Made by a program: the position numbers and the translations under genes. Positions 16,727-25,148 of a stretch of 61,031 nt of DNA are shown piece by piece. Below the pieces are notes generated by a model, which had not been told where the DNA came from, did no database searches, and saw nothing but the letters and a program-made list of their open reading frames with translations. Source of the DNA: Paenibacillus validus NBRC 15382. Lineage in GTDB: Bacteria; Bacillota; Bacilli; Paenibacillales; NBRC-103111. Where the stretch lies: contig NZ_BIMH01000031.1 of NCBI RefSeq assembly GCF_004000985.1, positions 1 to 61,031 on the forward strand, given 5' to 3'. The stretch's first letter is position 1. Each line of letters begins with the position of its first letter.

Positions 16727-17641
16727 TTATTCTATCATAAGCCTGTTCAGACCGCAGCCCGCGATATGGGCGCGCAGCAAATTCACGGGACGACGCGGCG
16801 TTCGCTGTTTCAGATGCACGAGCCCGTGTGTGATCTCCTTCTTCCCGAGCGGAGCGCACGCCGATAGCGTCCCGGCGGCCAGCTCCCGACTCACCCCGGA
16901 ACGGGGAACGAAAGCGATCCCCCAGCCGCTGCGCACCGCTTGCTTGATCATGTCCAGCGAAGCAAACTCGGCGCGCCCCATCGCACGGGCGGCTTCCCCG
17001 CTCAATAGCGACTCCGCCTCGGACGTGTACATGCAGCGGCTGCCGAACCCGACCAGCCGGGCGTCCGCCGCCCCTCCCCACCCCTTGGCCCGAATCCGCT
17101 CGGCTCGTTCCGGCGAGGCCACCCAGATGAGCTCGTCGCGGGCGACCGGTTCAAACTCCATATCAGTCCATCCTTCCTCCCCCAGTCCCGGAATGAGTCC
17201 CAGATCGATGCGACGGTCGCGCAGCGCCTCGAGCGTGTCCGCCTGAAATCCGGCAGCGATCTGGACGTCGATGTGCGGATACTTGATGAAAAAGGATTGC
17301 AGCGCGTCCCATAAATAAGACGCCCCGAACGACTCCAACACCTGCAAGCGTACGACGCCGCGCGGCTCGCCGTGCTCCGCCAAGCCTTCTTCCAGCTCCG
17401 CGCCGAGCTGCAAAAACCGGTACGCATACGCCTCCAGCTTACGCCCCGCCTCAGTCGGTTCGACCCCGCGGGGAAGCCGATCGAACAACCGCTGTCCGAC
17501 GCTTTCCTCGAGCAGCCGGACTTGCGTCGTTACGGTAGACTGTACATAGCCCAGCCTTGCCGCCGCTTTACTTATACTGCGCTCCTCCAACACCGCGATA
17601 AACGTGCGAAAAAAACGCCCCTCCAACCGGTCCAGCAACAT
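16727..17641 (-). CDS. LysR-family transcriptional regulator
   Basis: About 304 residues. The winged helix-turn-helix is at the N-terminus (FIAVLEERSISKAAARLGY, then STVTTQVRLLEE, about residues 12-45), followed by a periplasmic-binding-type effector domain. The start is ATG 17641 with GAGGTGG six bases upstream, rather than the ATG 21 bases earlier. It is divergent from the HPP-family gene, the usual arrangement for a LysR activator and its target, across a 140-base gap. Confidence 0.88.
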   Translation of the reverse strand: MLLDRLEGRFFRTFIAVLEERSISKAAARLGYVQSTVTTQVRLLEESVGQRLFDRLPRGVEPTEAGRKLEAYAYRFLQLGAELEEGLAEHGEPRGVVRLQVLESFGASYLWDALQSFFIKYPHIDVQIAAGFQADTLEALRDRRIDLGLIPGLGEEGWTDMEFEPVARDELIWVASPERAERIRAKGWGGAADARLVGFGSRCMYTSEAESLLSGEAARAMGRAEFASLDMIKQAVRSGWGIAFVPRSGVSRELAAGTLSACAPLGKKEITHGLVHLKQRTPRRPVNLLRAHIAGCGLNRLMIE

Positions 17642-17781
17642 CCGCCCACCTCGTTTACCCATCGAATTTACAAATACCAGATATCATAATCATTCGTTAT
17701 TCAAATCCATCTGTCTCATGCTAGCATAAACGTATCATCGTTTCAAACCTATCCGACTCGATTCGTAAAGGAGCCTGCTGC
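17642..17781. promoter_or_regulatory. Divergent LysR/HPP control region
   Basis: AT-rich gap holding a 10-base palindrome ATGCTAGCAT (17718-17727) and AT-rich T-N11-A type stretches suited to LysR binding. A possible -10 TATCAT for the HPP gene lies at 17733-17738, without a clear -35. Confidence 0.35.
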
Positions 17782-18285
17782 ATGACTACCTCTGCCTCTG
17801 ACGCTTCCACTTCCAAAAGCTCGCCCTTGCGTCGAGCGCTCGCCTTCCTCGCGCCAGGCCTCGGCGCTTTCGCCGCCATCTTCGCCATCGTACAGCTCGG
17901 CGCATGGAGCGGCGCTCTGCTGCTGATGGCGCCGCTTGGCGCTTCGTGCGTGCTCGCTTTCGCACTGCCGGGCAGCCCCTTGGCGCAGCCGCGCAGCATC
18001 GTCGGCGGTCACCTGCTCAGCACCGCGATCGGGCTGGCGCTGCAGCATACGGTCGGTTTCCACGCCTGGTCGGCCGCGCTCGGCGTCGGACTTGCCATCA
18101 CGCTGATGCAGCTGACCCGGACGCTGCACCCGCCCGCCGGCGCCGATCCGCTCGTCGTCATGCTGGGAGGCGCCGCATGGAGCTTCCTCTGGACCCCCGC
18201 TTTGCTCGGGTCCGCGCTGATCGTCGCCGTTGCCTGGGCGTTTCACCGCCTCCTGCGGCGGCCGTATCCGCAGCGGTGGCGGTAA
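17782..18285 (+). CDS. HPP-family integral membrane protein
   Basis: A 167-residue membrane protein with about four or five helices and the family signature LHPPAGADPL (about residues 112-121). HPP proteins include nitrite transporters of cyanobacteria and chloroplasts and other channels of unknown cargo. The C-terminus is basic (LLRRPYPQRWR). AAAGGAG lies upstream of the ATG. A terminator follows. Its LysR neighbour probably controls it. Confidence 0.85.
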   Translation: MTTSASDASTSKSSPLRRALAFLAPGLGAFAAIFAIVQLGAWSGALLLMAPLGASCVLAFALPGSPLAQPRSIVGGHLLSTAIGLALQHTVGFHAWSAALGVGLAITLMQLTRTLHPPAGADPLVVMLGGAAWSFLWTPALLGSALIVAVAWAFHRLLRRPYPQRWR

Positions 18286-18299
18286 CGGCGTACCGCGCG

Positions 18300-18335
18300 A
18301 ATAGCCCTGCTTCGCCTTCGGGAAGCAGGGCTATT
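18300..18335 (+). terminator. Terminator of the HPP gene
   Basis: A 14-base perfect stem AATAGCCCTGCTTC with its complement and an eight-base loop. The T-run is short, and the tail overlaps the -35 box of the next promoter. Confidence 0.8.
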
Positions 18336-18377
18336 TACATTTTCGATTGTTGCACATATAATTGTCATAGCAATTAT
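18334..18377 (+). promoter_or_regulatory. marR operon promoter with overlapping operator
   Basis: -35 TTTACA (18334-18339) and -10 TATAAT (18357-18362), 17-base spacer. A dyad ATAATTG-N6-CAATTAT (18358-18377) covers the -10 and start site, as expected for autorepression by the MarR protein encoded next. Confidence 0.72.
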
Positions 18378-18401
18378 TTATATGGGAGGAGGTGTACAGC
18401 T

Positions 18402-18854
18402 TTGTCATCTGAGAATCCGACTCTGTCGATGGGCTTTTTGATCGGGCAAACGTACCGCAAGATGGTCGGCATCCTCGCCGCGCGGTTTAAAGAATACGAC
18501 ATTACGACGGAACAGTTTTCGGTGCTTTGCCGGTTGGCTGAGCAGGACGGAATCAGCCAGAAGGAAATCGCCGCGCGCACGGTGAAAGATCAGCCGACGA
18601 CGGCCCGCATTCTCGACTGCCTCATTCGCAAGGGGCTTGTCCATAAAGAAATGAGCGCAGCGGACCGCCGGTCGTTCCTCGTCTATTTGACCCCGCTCGG
18701 CCGGGAACGACTTGACGTGCTGCTGCCGCTCGAGAAAGCGACGCTGGCGGAAATTTTTGCCGGCCTTGATGCCGAAGAGCTTGCCCGGTTCCGCGAAACG
18801 CACCTGCAGCTGCATCGACAGCTTGACGCGCTGCATCAACAACAGGAGGCCTAA
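18402..18854 (+). CDS. MarR-family transcriptional regulator
   Basis: A 150-residue regulator with winged helix-turn-helix core (QFSVLCRLAEQDGISQKEIA and TTARILDCLIRKGLV, about residues 38-75) and the wing AADRRSFLVYLTPLG. The start is a TTG, chosen because GGAGGAGGTG lies seven bases upstream; the first in-frame ATG is 27 bases further. It is followed after five bases by the MFS gene, so it probably represses an efflux pump operon. The effector is unknown. Confidence 0.85.
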   Translation: MSSENPTLSMGFLIGQTYRKMVGILAARFKEYDITTEQFSVLCRLAEQDGISQKEIAARTVKDQPTTARILDCLIRKGLVHKEMSAADRRSFLVYLTPLGRERLDVLLPLEKATLAEIFAGLDAEELARFRETHLQLHRQLDALHQQQEA

Positions 18855-18859
18855 CCACC

Positions 18860-20095
18860 ATGAATGTACAACAAGAACCACCTGCCGCCAAGCTGTGGAC
18901 CCGGGATTTCATCCTGCTGACGGTCAGCAATTTGCTGCTTTATTTGAATTTGCAAATGATTACTCCCGCCCTGCCCGCTTATGTGTCCGACGCGTTCGGA
19001 GCCGATCAATGGGCGGTCAGCCTCGTGATCAGCCTGTTTGCGCTCTCGGCGATCGTCGCCCGCTTATTTGCCGGACGCGCACTTACCAAGGGGTCCCAGC
19101 GCACCTGGATCGTTCTGATCGGGCTGGGGCTTTATATTTTATCGACGGCAAGCTTTTACGCTGCGGGAGCTTTCGCTTTGTTTCTGGCGATTCGGGTTCT
19201 TTACGGCGTCGGCTTCGGGATGACCAGCACCGTTTACGGGACGATGGCATCGGATGTCATCCCTTTGAAGCGCATCGGCGAAGGCATGGGCTATTTCGGC
19301 CTCTCGACCGGCTTATCCATGGCGCTCGCTCCGGTGATCGGCCTGTGGCTGCTCGACGCCTACGGATTCGGCACGTTGGTGTTCGTCTCGACCGTGCTCG
19401 GCGCCCTCATCCTGCCGCTAACCTTCGGCATCCGCACTAGACGCGTGCCGAGCAACTCGACCGGCCCTTCGACCACAACAAGCGCTACCAGCGCGGCCGT
19501 TCGCATCGCACCAAAGCCGCGGCGCAAAATCAGCAAAACGCTGGCCGTCCCTTTCCTGCTCAGCATGATGCTTTCCTTTACCTACGGCGGCTTGATCAGC
19601 TTCTTGGCGCTGTTCGGCAAGGAAGCGCATCTGGCCAACGTCGGCTGGTTTTTTCTCACCAACGCCGCGGCCATCGTGCTGATCCGTCCGATAGCGGGGA
19701 AGCTGTTCGACCTTAAAGGACATCGCGCCGTGCTGCCGCCTGCCGCGCTGCTGGTTATCGCCGGCCTCATCTGCCTATCGTACACCGCAGGCATCGCAGG
19801 CTTGCTCCTTTCCGCAGCCGCATACGGCCTTGGTTACGGCATGCTGCAGCCTTCGCTGCAAGCCTGGATGGTCAAATCGGTGCGTCCGGAGATGCGGGGC
19901 GCGGCGAACGCGGCTTTTTACAACTCCATCGATCTCGGCATCGCTTTCGGTTCCCTCCTGCTCGGCAGCATCGCAGCCGGCGTCGGTTACGCAATCATGT
20001 ACCGCGCTTCGGCCGTCATCATGCTCGTCTTCCTGCTCGTGTACGGACTCGCGCTGTTGGCGGAGTCCAAAGCACTTCCGAAAGCGGCGGGCTAG
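18860..20095 (+). CDS. MFS-family efflux transporter
   Basis: A 411-residue major-facilitator protein with 12 predicted helices, a long charged cytoplasmic loop near residues 195-220, and drug-antiporter-like motif GYGMLQPSLQAW in the second half. The motif-A-like loop after helix 2 reads GRALTKGSQRTW. It is probably an exporter, since it is co-transcribed with a MarR repressor (AGGAGG ribosome site inside the end of marR). It is followed by a cupredoxin 91 bases later. Confidence 0.87.
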   Translation: MNVQQEPPAAKLWTRDFILLTVSNLLLYLNLQMITPALPAYVSDAFGADQWAVSLVISLFALSAIVARLFAGRALTKGSQRTWIVLIGLGLYILSTASFYAAGAFALFLAIRVLYGVGFGMTSTVYGTMASDVIPLKRIGEGMGYFGLSTGLSMALAPVIGLWLLDAYGFGTLVFVSTVLGALILPLTFGIRTRRVPSNSTGPSTTTSATSAAVRIAPKPRRKISKTLAVPFLLSMMLSFTYGGLISFLALFGKEAHLANVGWFFLTNAAAIVLIRPIAGKLFDLKGHRAVLPPAALLVIAGLICLSYTAGIAGLLLSAAAYGLGYGMLQPSLQAWMVKSVRPEMRGAANAAFYNSIDLGIAFGSLLLGSIAAGVGYAIMYRASAVIMLVFLLVYGLALLAESKALPKAAG

Positions 20096-20151
20096 AACGC
20101 AGCAAGCTTTCAGGCCAAGCCCGGACATGTTCAGACAAGCCGCTGCATACA

Positions 20152-20171
20152 CTCAAGGTACAAACCTTGAG
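20152..20171. repeat. Short hairpin between MFS and cupredoxin genes
   Basis: CTCAAGGT-ACAA-ACCTTGAG, a perfect eight-base stem just upstream of the cupredoxin ribosome site. It could be a weak attenuator or an operator; no T-run follows. Confidence 0.4.
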
Positions 20172-20186
20172 ATGCAGGTGATTCCT

Positions 20187-20651
20187 ATGACCAAATTTAT
20201 TGTGCCCAGCTCCAAACAAATACGCGCGTTCAAGCTTGGAGCCGCCGCCCTGCTGCTGGGCGGAGCGGCGTATTTGTTCTTGCAGCGTGACGATCTGCGC
20301 GAGGCGATGGCTCCGGCCTCCACCTCCGCCGTACGGACCGTTCAGCTCGTTACCGGAGAGTTCAAGTCAATCGGCCCGAACGGCAGGACGATCGAAGCTT
20401 ACCGCTGGGATCCCGGAACGATTTATGTCAAAAAAGGCGACAACGTCCGGCTCAGCATCTTCGGCGTCAACGGCGCCAGCCATCCGTTCGTGATCGAGGG
20501 GCTGAACGTTAAAGGGGAGGTCAAGAAAGGCGAGGAGACCGTCGTCAGCTTCCGCGCCGACGAGGCCGGCATTTACCGCATTGTCTGTTTGACGCATCCG
20601 GATATCGCGCACAACGGCCCGATGATCGGCTATTTGGTCGTGGATAAGTAG
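20187..20651 (+). CDS. Membrane-anchored cupredoxin-domain protein
   Basis: A 154-residue protein with one N-terminal helix (about 15-33) and an extracellular cupredoxin domain. The type-1 copper ligands can be placed at His99 (GASHPF), Cys134, His137 (VCLTHPD) and Met146 (GPMIGY). It probably carries electrons or copper on the outer face of the membrane. The start at ATG 20187 has AGGTG upstream; an in-frame ATG lies 15 bases earlier. It may be read through from the MFS operon. Confidence 0.82.
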   Translation: MTKFIVPSSKQIRAFKLGAAALLLGGAAYLFLQRDDLREAMAPASTSAVRTVQLVTGEFKSIGPNGRTIEAYRWDPGTIYVKKGDNVRLSIFGVNGASHPFVIEGLNVKGEVKKGEETVVSFRADEAGIYRIVCLTHPDIAHNGPMIGYLVVDK

Positions 20652-20760
20652 CAAGCTCAGCAGGCCGCAGCGGTAAGCCGCTCCGGCTCCGTTTACCCGG
20701 CGGTACGCCCGCCCGCCCTTCCGCATACGATGTAAGCAGGAAGGAGAGTGACAGGGGCCT

Positions 20761-21075
20761 ATGCAGCCGGGGAATAAAATGAAGCATCAGCAGCCGCTGC
20801 CTTCGGTTCGGCAAATTCGCCGCACTTGCAGCCGGGAATTGTATCGCGCGCGCAAAAAAGTCGGCCGTCACATCACAGCGGAGCAAATCGACCGAGCCGA
20901 CGACGTCTATTTCAAGAAGGTGCTGGCAAACTTGCCCTATATCGCCGAGAACGGTAGCAATCGGAAGCTGCTTGCCGATTGGTTCAACGAACACGTATGC
21001 GGCGAGGTGGCTGAAATCTACGGCGTGGAGCGGGAAGTGCTGGCTCGCGCGTTTCGGGATTCGTTCGGAGGTTGA
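20761..21075 (+). CDS. Conserved hypothetical protein, helical
   Basis: 104 residues, family not assigned. Mostly helical and charged, with VRQIRRTCSRELYRARKK near the N-terminus and GVEREVLARAF at the C-terminus. Two cysteines (Cys23 and Cys80) are too far apart for an obvious metal site. The ATG has AAGGAG 14 bases upstream and a closer AGGGG. A perfect terminator follows its stop by nine bases, which supports it being a real single-gene unit. Confidence 0.65.
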   Translation: MQPGNKMKHQQPLPSVRQIRRTCSRELYRARKKVGRHITAEQIDRADDVYFKKVLANLPYIAENGSNRKLLADWFNEHVCGEVAEIYGVEREVLARAFRDSFGG

Positions 21076-21084
21076 GGCTGATTC

Positions 21085-21115
21085 AAAAAAGACCTGGCGC
21101 GCCAGGTCTTTTTTT
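21085..21115. terminator. Bidirectional terminator, fully palindromic
   Basis: GACCTGGCGCGCCAGGTC flanked by an A-run and a T-run; it serves the convergent hypothetical gene and the NAD(P)-binding oxidoreductase gene. Confidence 0.92.
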
Positions 21116-21149
21116 CGGCTGCCGCCGGGGTATAACGGAAGATGATGCG

Positions 21150-21818
21150 CTATGTCCCGGCAGCCAGCGCCGCGATCTCGTTCGACTCGTAGATGCGGAC
21201 GCCGGGCGTTCCCCGCTGCGCAGCGCGGACCATGGCCAAGGCCACCGTCCGCGCTTCGATCGCGCGATACTTGGCCAACCGGCCGATCAGCAGCTTGCCG
21301 AGCGGCTTAACCAGCACCCCGGCCAACCGCTCCGCGGGCCGGGCTTCCTTGCGTTCGCCCAGCAGCTGCGAAGGGCGGAAAATCGCAAGCTCCGGCAGCT
21401 TCAGCTCCGCTAAAGCCTGCTCGATATCCCCTTTAACCCGCAGGTAGAAGAAGCTCGACTCCCGGTTCGCACCGATGGAGGACACCATCAGAAACCGGGC
21501 GGCCCCGTCCCGCAATGCCGCTCTTCCCAGCGCCAAGGGGTACTCGTAATCGACTTGGCGGAAAGCCGCCTCGCTCCCCGCCTTCCTGATCGTCGTCCCC
21601 AATGCGCAGAACACGTCCGCGCCCTGCAGCAGCTGGTCCGTCCCCTCCTCCAGCCGATCGAACAAAACGGTTCGTTCCGTCAGCCTAGGGTGCTGCAGTC
21701 CCGTCTGCCGCCGCCCGAGCGTCACTACATGATCGTACCCCGCATGCTCCAGCAGCAAGCGGACAAGCTCACCCCCGACCAGTCCTGTAGCGCCGGCCAC
21801 AACCGCAATTTTCGACAT
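21150..21818 (-). CDS. NAD(P)H-binding oxidoreductase, atypical SDR
   Basis: 222 residues with an N-terminal nucleotide-binding motif AGATGLVGG (8-16) and VSSIGAN further on. This pattern fits atypical short-chain dehydrogenases of the HTATIP2/YwnB group, which bind NADPH but often lack the YxxxK catalytic pair; YLRVKGDIE here is a near match. The start ATG 21818 has GGGGGAG seven bases upstream and is preferred over the ATG 27 bases earlier. Confidence 0.82.
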   Translation of the reverse strand: MSKIAVVAGATGLVGGELVRLLLEHAGYDHVVTLGRRQTGLQHPRLTERTVLFDRLEEGTDQLLQGADVFCALGTTIRKAGSEAAFRQVDYEYPLALGRAALRDGAARFLMVSSIGANRESSFFYLRVKGDIEQALAELKLPELAIFRPSQLLGERKEARPAERLAGVLVKPLGKLLIGRLAKYRAIEARTVALAMVRAAQRGTPGVRIYESNEIAALAAGT

Positions 21819-22105
21819 CCCGCTTCTCCCCCTTTGCCGTTTCATCGTTTAGTTATCCGTATTATTTCATGCCGGGCCGGTAAACACAACAAACTCCGTC
21901 AACAACCAAACCGGCCCCCGCAACGTCCGCCATGAAGCCGTCTGCCATGAAGCCGGAGCGTGTCCCTCGGTTAGCCGGCCATCCGGCCGCTCCTTCGTCC
22001 AGTCGCCCGGTTCTCCCGCTCACACACCTGTTCGCCTATTCCCTGGCTTATTCAACCGCTCGATTCCTTCCGCTGTGGACCGCGACTTTCTCCATGGGCA
22101 CACGC

Positions 22106-23713
22106 CTACTCGTGTGCAGCCCTCCACGCCACGCGGTTCCGGCCGCTTCGTTTGGCGTCGTACAGCGCTTGATCGCCAACCCGGATCAGTTTCCAGAGGA
22201 TCTCGGTGCCGTCTCCGTCCTCGACCGCTTCGCGCTTCGTCACCCCGCCTATGCTTAGGGTCAATGGAATGCGCAGTCCCTGCTCCTCGAACGGAATGGA
22301 AGCGACAGATGTACGCAGCTTCTCCGCCAACGTGCGGCCGTGTTCCTCGTCCGACTGCAGGGAGAGGATCATAAACTCTTCCCCGCCGTATCGCACCGCT
22401 ATATCGCCGCTCCCGCAAGCTTCGCGTATGCGGGTCGCGACATACCGAAGCACAAGGTCGCCCATCAGATGGCCGTACGTGTCGTTCACCTGCTTGAAGT
22501 AATCGATATCCACCATCAGTACGGTACAGGTTTTCCCCGAAGCCAGCGCGCCAAGCAGCAGCTGCCCGCCAGTTTGCATCATGTAGCGGCGGTTGTGCAA
22601 TCCGGTCAGCGGATCCAGCAGCGCGTATTCCTCCAGAAGCCTCACATTCGACTCCAGCTTACCGGACATCAGGTTGAACGTATCGCACAGCTCGCGCAGC
22701 TCGACGGGCGCTTGACGGAACGACGACGCCTCGATGCGGTAATCGAAGCCGCCTTCCTTGAGATGTTTCGTGCCTTCCAGCAGGAGCGCAAGCGGCCGTT
22801 CGATGCGCCTTGTCAAAATTTTGATGCCGCTGTAGCTGACGATCAGGAAAATCACGATGATCGCGCTCACCACGAACATCGTGTTGTATATATTGGCGAA
22901 CAAATCATGGCGGCCGATCTCGCCGATAATGATCCAGCGTCCCCCTCCCACCAAGCGATATTCGCCGTATACGCGTTCGTTCCGATAATTGAGATACGAA
23001 GCCCCGCTGCTTATTCCGCCGCGCGCGCGTTCGACGATTTCCGTATCGATCTTGACGTTCTGCTGAGGATCCAGCTGCAAGTCCTCCGGTGCCGTAATCA
23101 GCGTCCCCTGCCAGTCGAGCACATAAAACTCCGCATTATCGTTGTCGAGTGTATGTATAACATGCTGCAGCGTCGGCAGCCTTACCGAGCCGAAGATCAA
23201 TCCGGACCAGCTGCCATGCTCGTCATAAGTCGGGTACGAGAAGGCCAGAATCGGTTTACCGGACAATCTGCCGATCATCACGTCAGACATATACGAATTC
23301 CCCTGCTGAGCGGCTTTAAAATATTCCCGATCCGCAACCAACGCGCCTGACGTCGATGACGTGTCTAGTTCCATTTCACCGTTCATATTAACGAACACGA
23401 GCCTCTCAAACTCGTGCTGCTGCCGGATGAAGCTTTCGAAATTGCGGCGTATCCCGTCCTTCTGCAGCTTCTGGACGGCTTGCGTCTCTGACATTTGCCG
23501 AATATCGCTCATCCGCTCCCGCAACCAGTTCTCGATCATCATCGCCTGCAGCGTCAGCTGATTTCCCAATTCGCGGTGCGCGACCTCTCTGGCCTGCCGC
23601 TGCGTAGTGAAGAAGTAGGCCAGCACGACCGATAAGCCGAGAACGAGAATAAGGACGGCATACCACATACGCAATTTTTGTTTCAACGTTTGTTGCCGTG
23701 CAGCACGAACCAT
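22106..23713 (-). CDS. Membrane diguanylate cyclase (dCache-HAMP-GGDEF)
   Basis: A 535-residue signalling protein making cyclic di-GMP from GTP. Helix 1 spans about 16-37, an extracellular Cache sensor about 38-275, helix 2 about 278-300, a HAMP-like linker about 300-355 and the GGDEF domain about 365-530. The active site reads GGEEF (443-447), a functional variant. The product-inhibition site is missing: the RxxD arginine, five residues before, is Gly434 (GSGD). The sensor has PTYD and LIFGSVRL features of dCache. No c-di-GMP effector is adjacent. Confidence 0.9.
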   Translation of the reverse strand: MVRAARQQTLKQKLRMWYAVLILVLGLSVVLAYFFTTQRQAREVAHRELGNQLTLQAMMIENWLRERMSDIRQMSETQAVQKLQKDGIRRNFESFIRQQHEFERLVFVNMNGEMELDTSSTSGALVADREYFKAAQQGNSYMSDVMIGRLSGKPILAFSYPTYDEHGSWSGLIFGSVRLPTLQHVIHTLDNDNAEFYVLDWQGTLITAPEDLQLDPQQNVKIDTEIVERARGGISSGASYLNYRNERVYGEYRLVGGGRWIIIGEIGRHDLFANIYNTMFVVSAIIVIFLIVSYSGIKILTRRIERPLALLLEGTKHLKEGGFDYRIEASSFRQAPVELRELCDTFNLMSGKLESNVRLLEEYALLDPLTGLHNRRYMMQTGGQLLLGALASGKTCTVLMVDIDYFKQVNDTYGHLMGDLVLRYVATRIREACGSGDIAVRYGGEEFMILSLQSDEEHGRTLAEKLRTSVASIPFEEQGLRIPLTLSIGGVTKREAVEDGDGTEILWKLIRVGDQALYDAKRSGRNRVAWRAAHE

Positions 23714-23752
23714 CGGTCAGCTCCCTTCCTACTATCGCATGATAAGTTTTCA

Positions 23753-23781
23753 TTGAGAAATAACGGCTGGTTGACTATACT
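23753..23781 (+). promoter_or_regulatory. Sigma-A promoter of the TauE-family gene
   Basis: -35 TTGAGA (23753-23758), 17-base spacer, -10 TATACT (23776-23781), 35 bases before the start codon. Confidence 0.72.
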
Positions 23782-23815
23782 GAATCTATTGTGTGAAAAA
23801 AAGGAGAGTCGCTAG

Positions 23816-24580
23816 ATGGAATGGCCGGCTTTAGACATGCTCCTGTTTCTGATCGCGGCTGGATTTGTAGCTGCATTCATCGATTCGGTCGTTGGCGGCG
23901 GCGGGCTCATCTCCGTGCCTGCGCTGATGCTCACCGGATTGCCGCCCGGTCTCGTGCTCGGCACCAACAAGCTCGGCGGGACGCTGTCGTCGCTGACGAG
24001 CACCGTCTCTTTTTTTCGTTCAGGGAAAATACATAAAAAGATTTCGCTGCTTCTGTTTCCGCTATCGTTCGTCGGCGCGGCGCTTGGCGCCTACACGGTG
24101 CATCTGCTGCCTTCCGACTTTCTCCGGCCGCTTGTCGTGGGCTTGCTAATCGTCATATTAATCTATACGTTAGTCAAGAAGAACTGGAACGGCTCGGGCA
24201 GCTTGAAGCCGATGACGCCGCTCCGCCGCACAGGACTTGCCGCCTGCGCGTTCGCGCTCGGGTTTTACGACGGCTTCTTCGGACCCGGAACCGGCTCGTT
24301 TCTGCTGTTCCTGTTTCTCATGATCGGTTACGATTTTGTCGGCGCATCGGCGAACGCCAAAGTATTGAACTTTGCAAGCAACATCGCAAGCCTCGCCTCC
24401 TTCTTTCTGTTAAAGTCGGTGCATATCGGCTACGGACTGCCTATGGGCTTGTCTATGATCGTCGGGGCTTACGTCGGTTCGCAGCTTGCTATCCGCAAAG
24501 GCTCGACTTATGTAAAGCCCCTCTTTATCGGGGTCACGTCGTTGTTGATCGGCAAGCAGCTATGGGATCTGCTCTTATAA
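23816..24580 (+). CDS. TauE/SafE-family (TSUP) membrane exporter
   Basis: 254 residues, about eight helices in two repeats. Each half carries the family's glycine motif: VVGGGGLISVP near residue 25 and FYDGFFGPGTGSF near 160. TSUP proteins export sulfite, sulfoacetate or related organosulfur anions. AAGGAG lies eight bases before the ATG. It is a single-gene unit with its own promoter and terminator; the cargo is unknown. Confidence 0.88.
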   Translation: MEWPALDMLLFLIAAGFVAAFIDSVVGGGGLISVPALMLTGLPPGLVLGTNKLGGTLSSLTSTVSFFRSGKIHKKISLLLFPLSFVGAALGAYTVHLLPSDFLRPLVVGLLIVILIYTLVKKNWNGSGSLKPMTPLRRTGLAACAFALGFYDGFFGPGTGSFLLFLFLMIGYDFVGASANAKVLNFASNIASLASFFLLKSVHIGYGLPMGLSMIVGAYVGSQLAIRKGSTYVKPLFIGVTSLLIGKQLWDLLL

Positions 24581-24587
24581 AACAAAT

Positions 24588-24637
24588 GGAGAGGTGTGCG
24601 GTCCGATTAATTCGGCGCTCAACCTCTCCTTATTTTT
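24588..24637 (+). terminator. Terminator of the TauE-family gene
   Basis: Arms GGAGAGGT (24588-24595) and ACCTCTCC (24622-24629) with an inner CCGA/TCGG pairing, followed by TTATTTTTT. Confidence 0.85.
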
Positions 24638-24677
24638 TCGACACGTATTGTCGAAACCCTTTTTTTTACGCAGGGTA

Positions 24678-24968
24678 TCACGTCGTGTTAACGATACAGG
24701 TGGCCAAATGGTCGGCAGGCCAAATGTGCTTGATTTGATTGCTGCGCCATTCAGCTGCAGGGTCTTGGGCCGTGTGCGGATCGCTTACCGGGCGTAAATC
24801 CTCCCAGACGCACTCGACGCCCAACCCGCCCGCTTCGCCGGCAAACATACTGCAGCCCCCGCAAAAATCATGCCGCTGCTTCTCGTCGAACTTCACCACT
24901 TTATTTCGCAAGCAGCAGTAAATGCGCCCGCTTTCGTCCTTAAGGTTGATATGATGAATTTGACGCAT
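24678..24968 (-). CDS. Small cysteine-rich hypothetical protein
   Basis: 96 residues, not recognised. Cysteines 18, 19, 36, 39 and 53 are clustered (YCCL, FCGGC, VECVW), a spacing suited to a zinc or iron-sulfur site; the rest is polar with a His/Trp-containing tail. The start is ATG 24968, with AAAGGAG eight bases upstream; ATG 24974 is too close to that site. It is divergent from the TetR-SugE pair, though no functional link is implied. Confidence 0.65.
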   Translation of the reverse strand: MRQIHHINLKDESGRIYCCLRNKVVKFDEKQRHDFCGGCSMFAGEAGGLGVECVWEDLRPVSDPHTAQDPAAEWRSNQIKHIWPADHLATCIVNTT

Positions 24969-25077
24969 ACGCATCGCTCCTTTACCAGGCGATCGGATGA
25001 TGACACCAAGAGGGTAATATCCATTATATATGCGGACGAACCTCGTTATGTGAAAAGAATGGGACGGCTTGTATCCC

Positions 25078-25134
25078 TTTACTTTAGAGTGGAAACCTTG
25101 TATAATCGGCATTGCCTAATTATCGTTAGTTAGG
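25078..25134 (+). promoter_or_regulatory. Promoter and possible operator of the tetR-sugE operon
   Basis: -35 TTTACT (25078-25083), 17-base spacer, -10 TATAAT (25101-25106). Downstream, CCTAA-N10-TTAGG (25115-25134) is a dyad at the expected start region, a candidate site for the TetR protein. It ends directly before the ribosome site. Confidence 0.6.
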
Positions 25135-25148
25135 AAGGAGGGGGCAGG

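Noticed and set aside
20152..20171. MerR/CueR-type copper operator before the cupredoxin gene
   Set aside because: Arms are in the opposite order (AAGGT...ACCTT) and spacing is too short for a MerR operator; kept only as a small hairpin.
24990..25148. Guanidine riboswitch upstream of the tetR-sugE pair
   Set aside because: No ykkC-type conserved stretches were recognised; a sigma-A promoter and dyad fill the gap.
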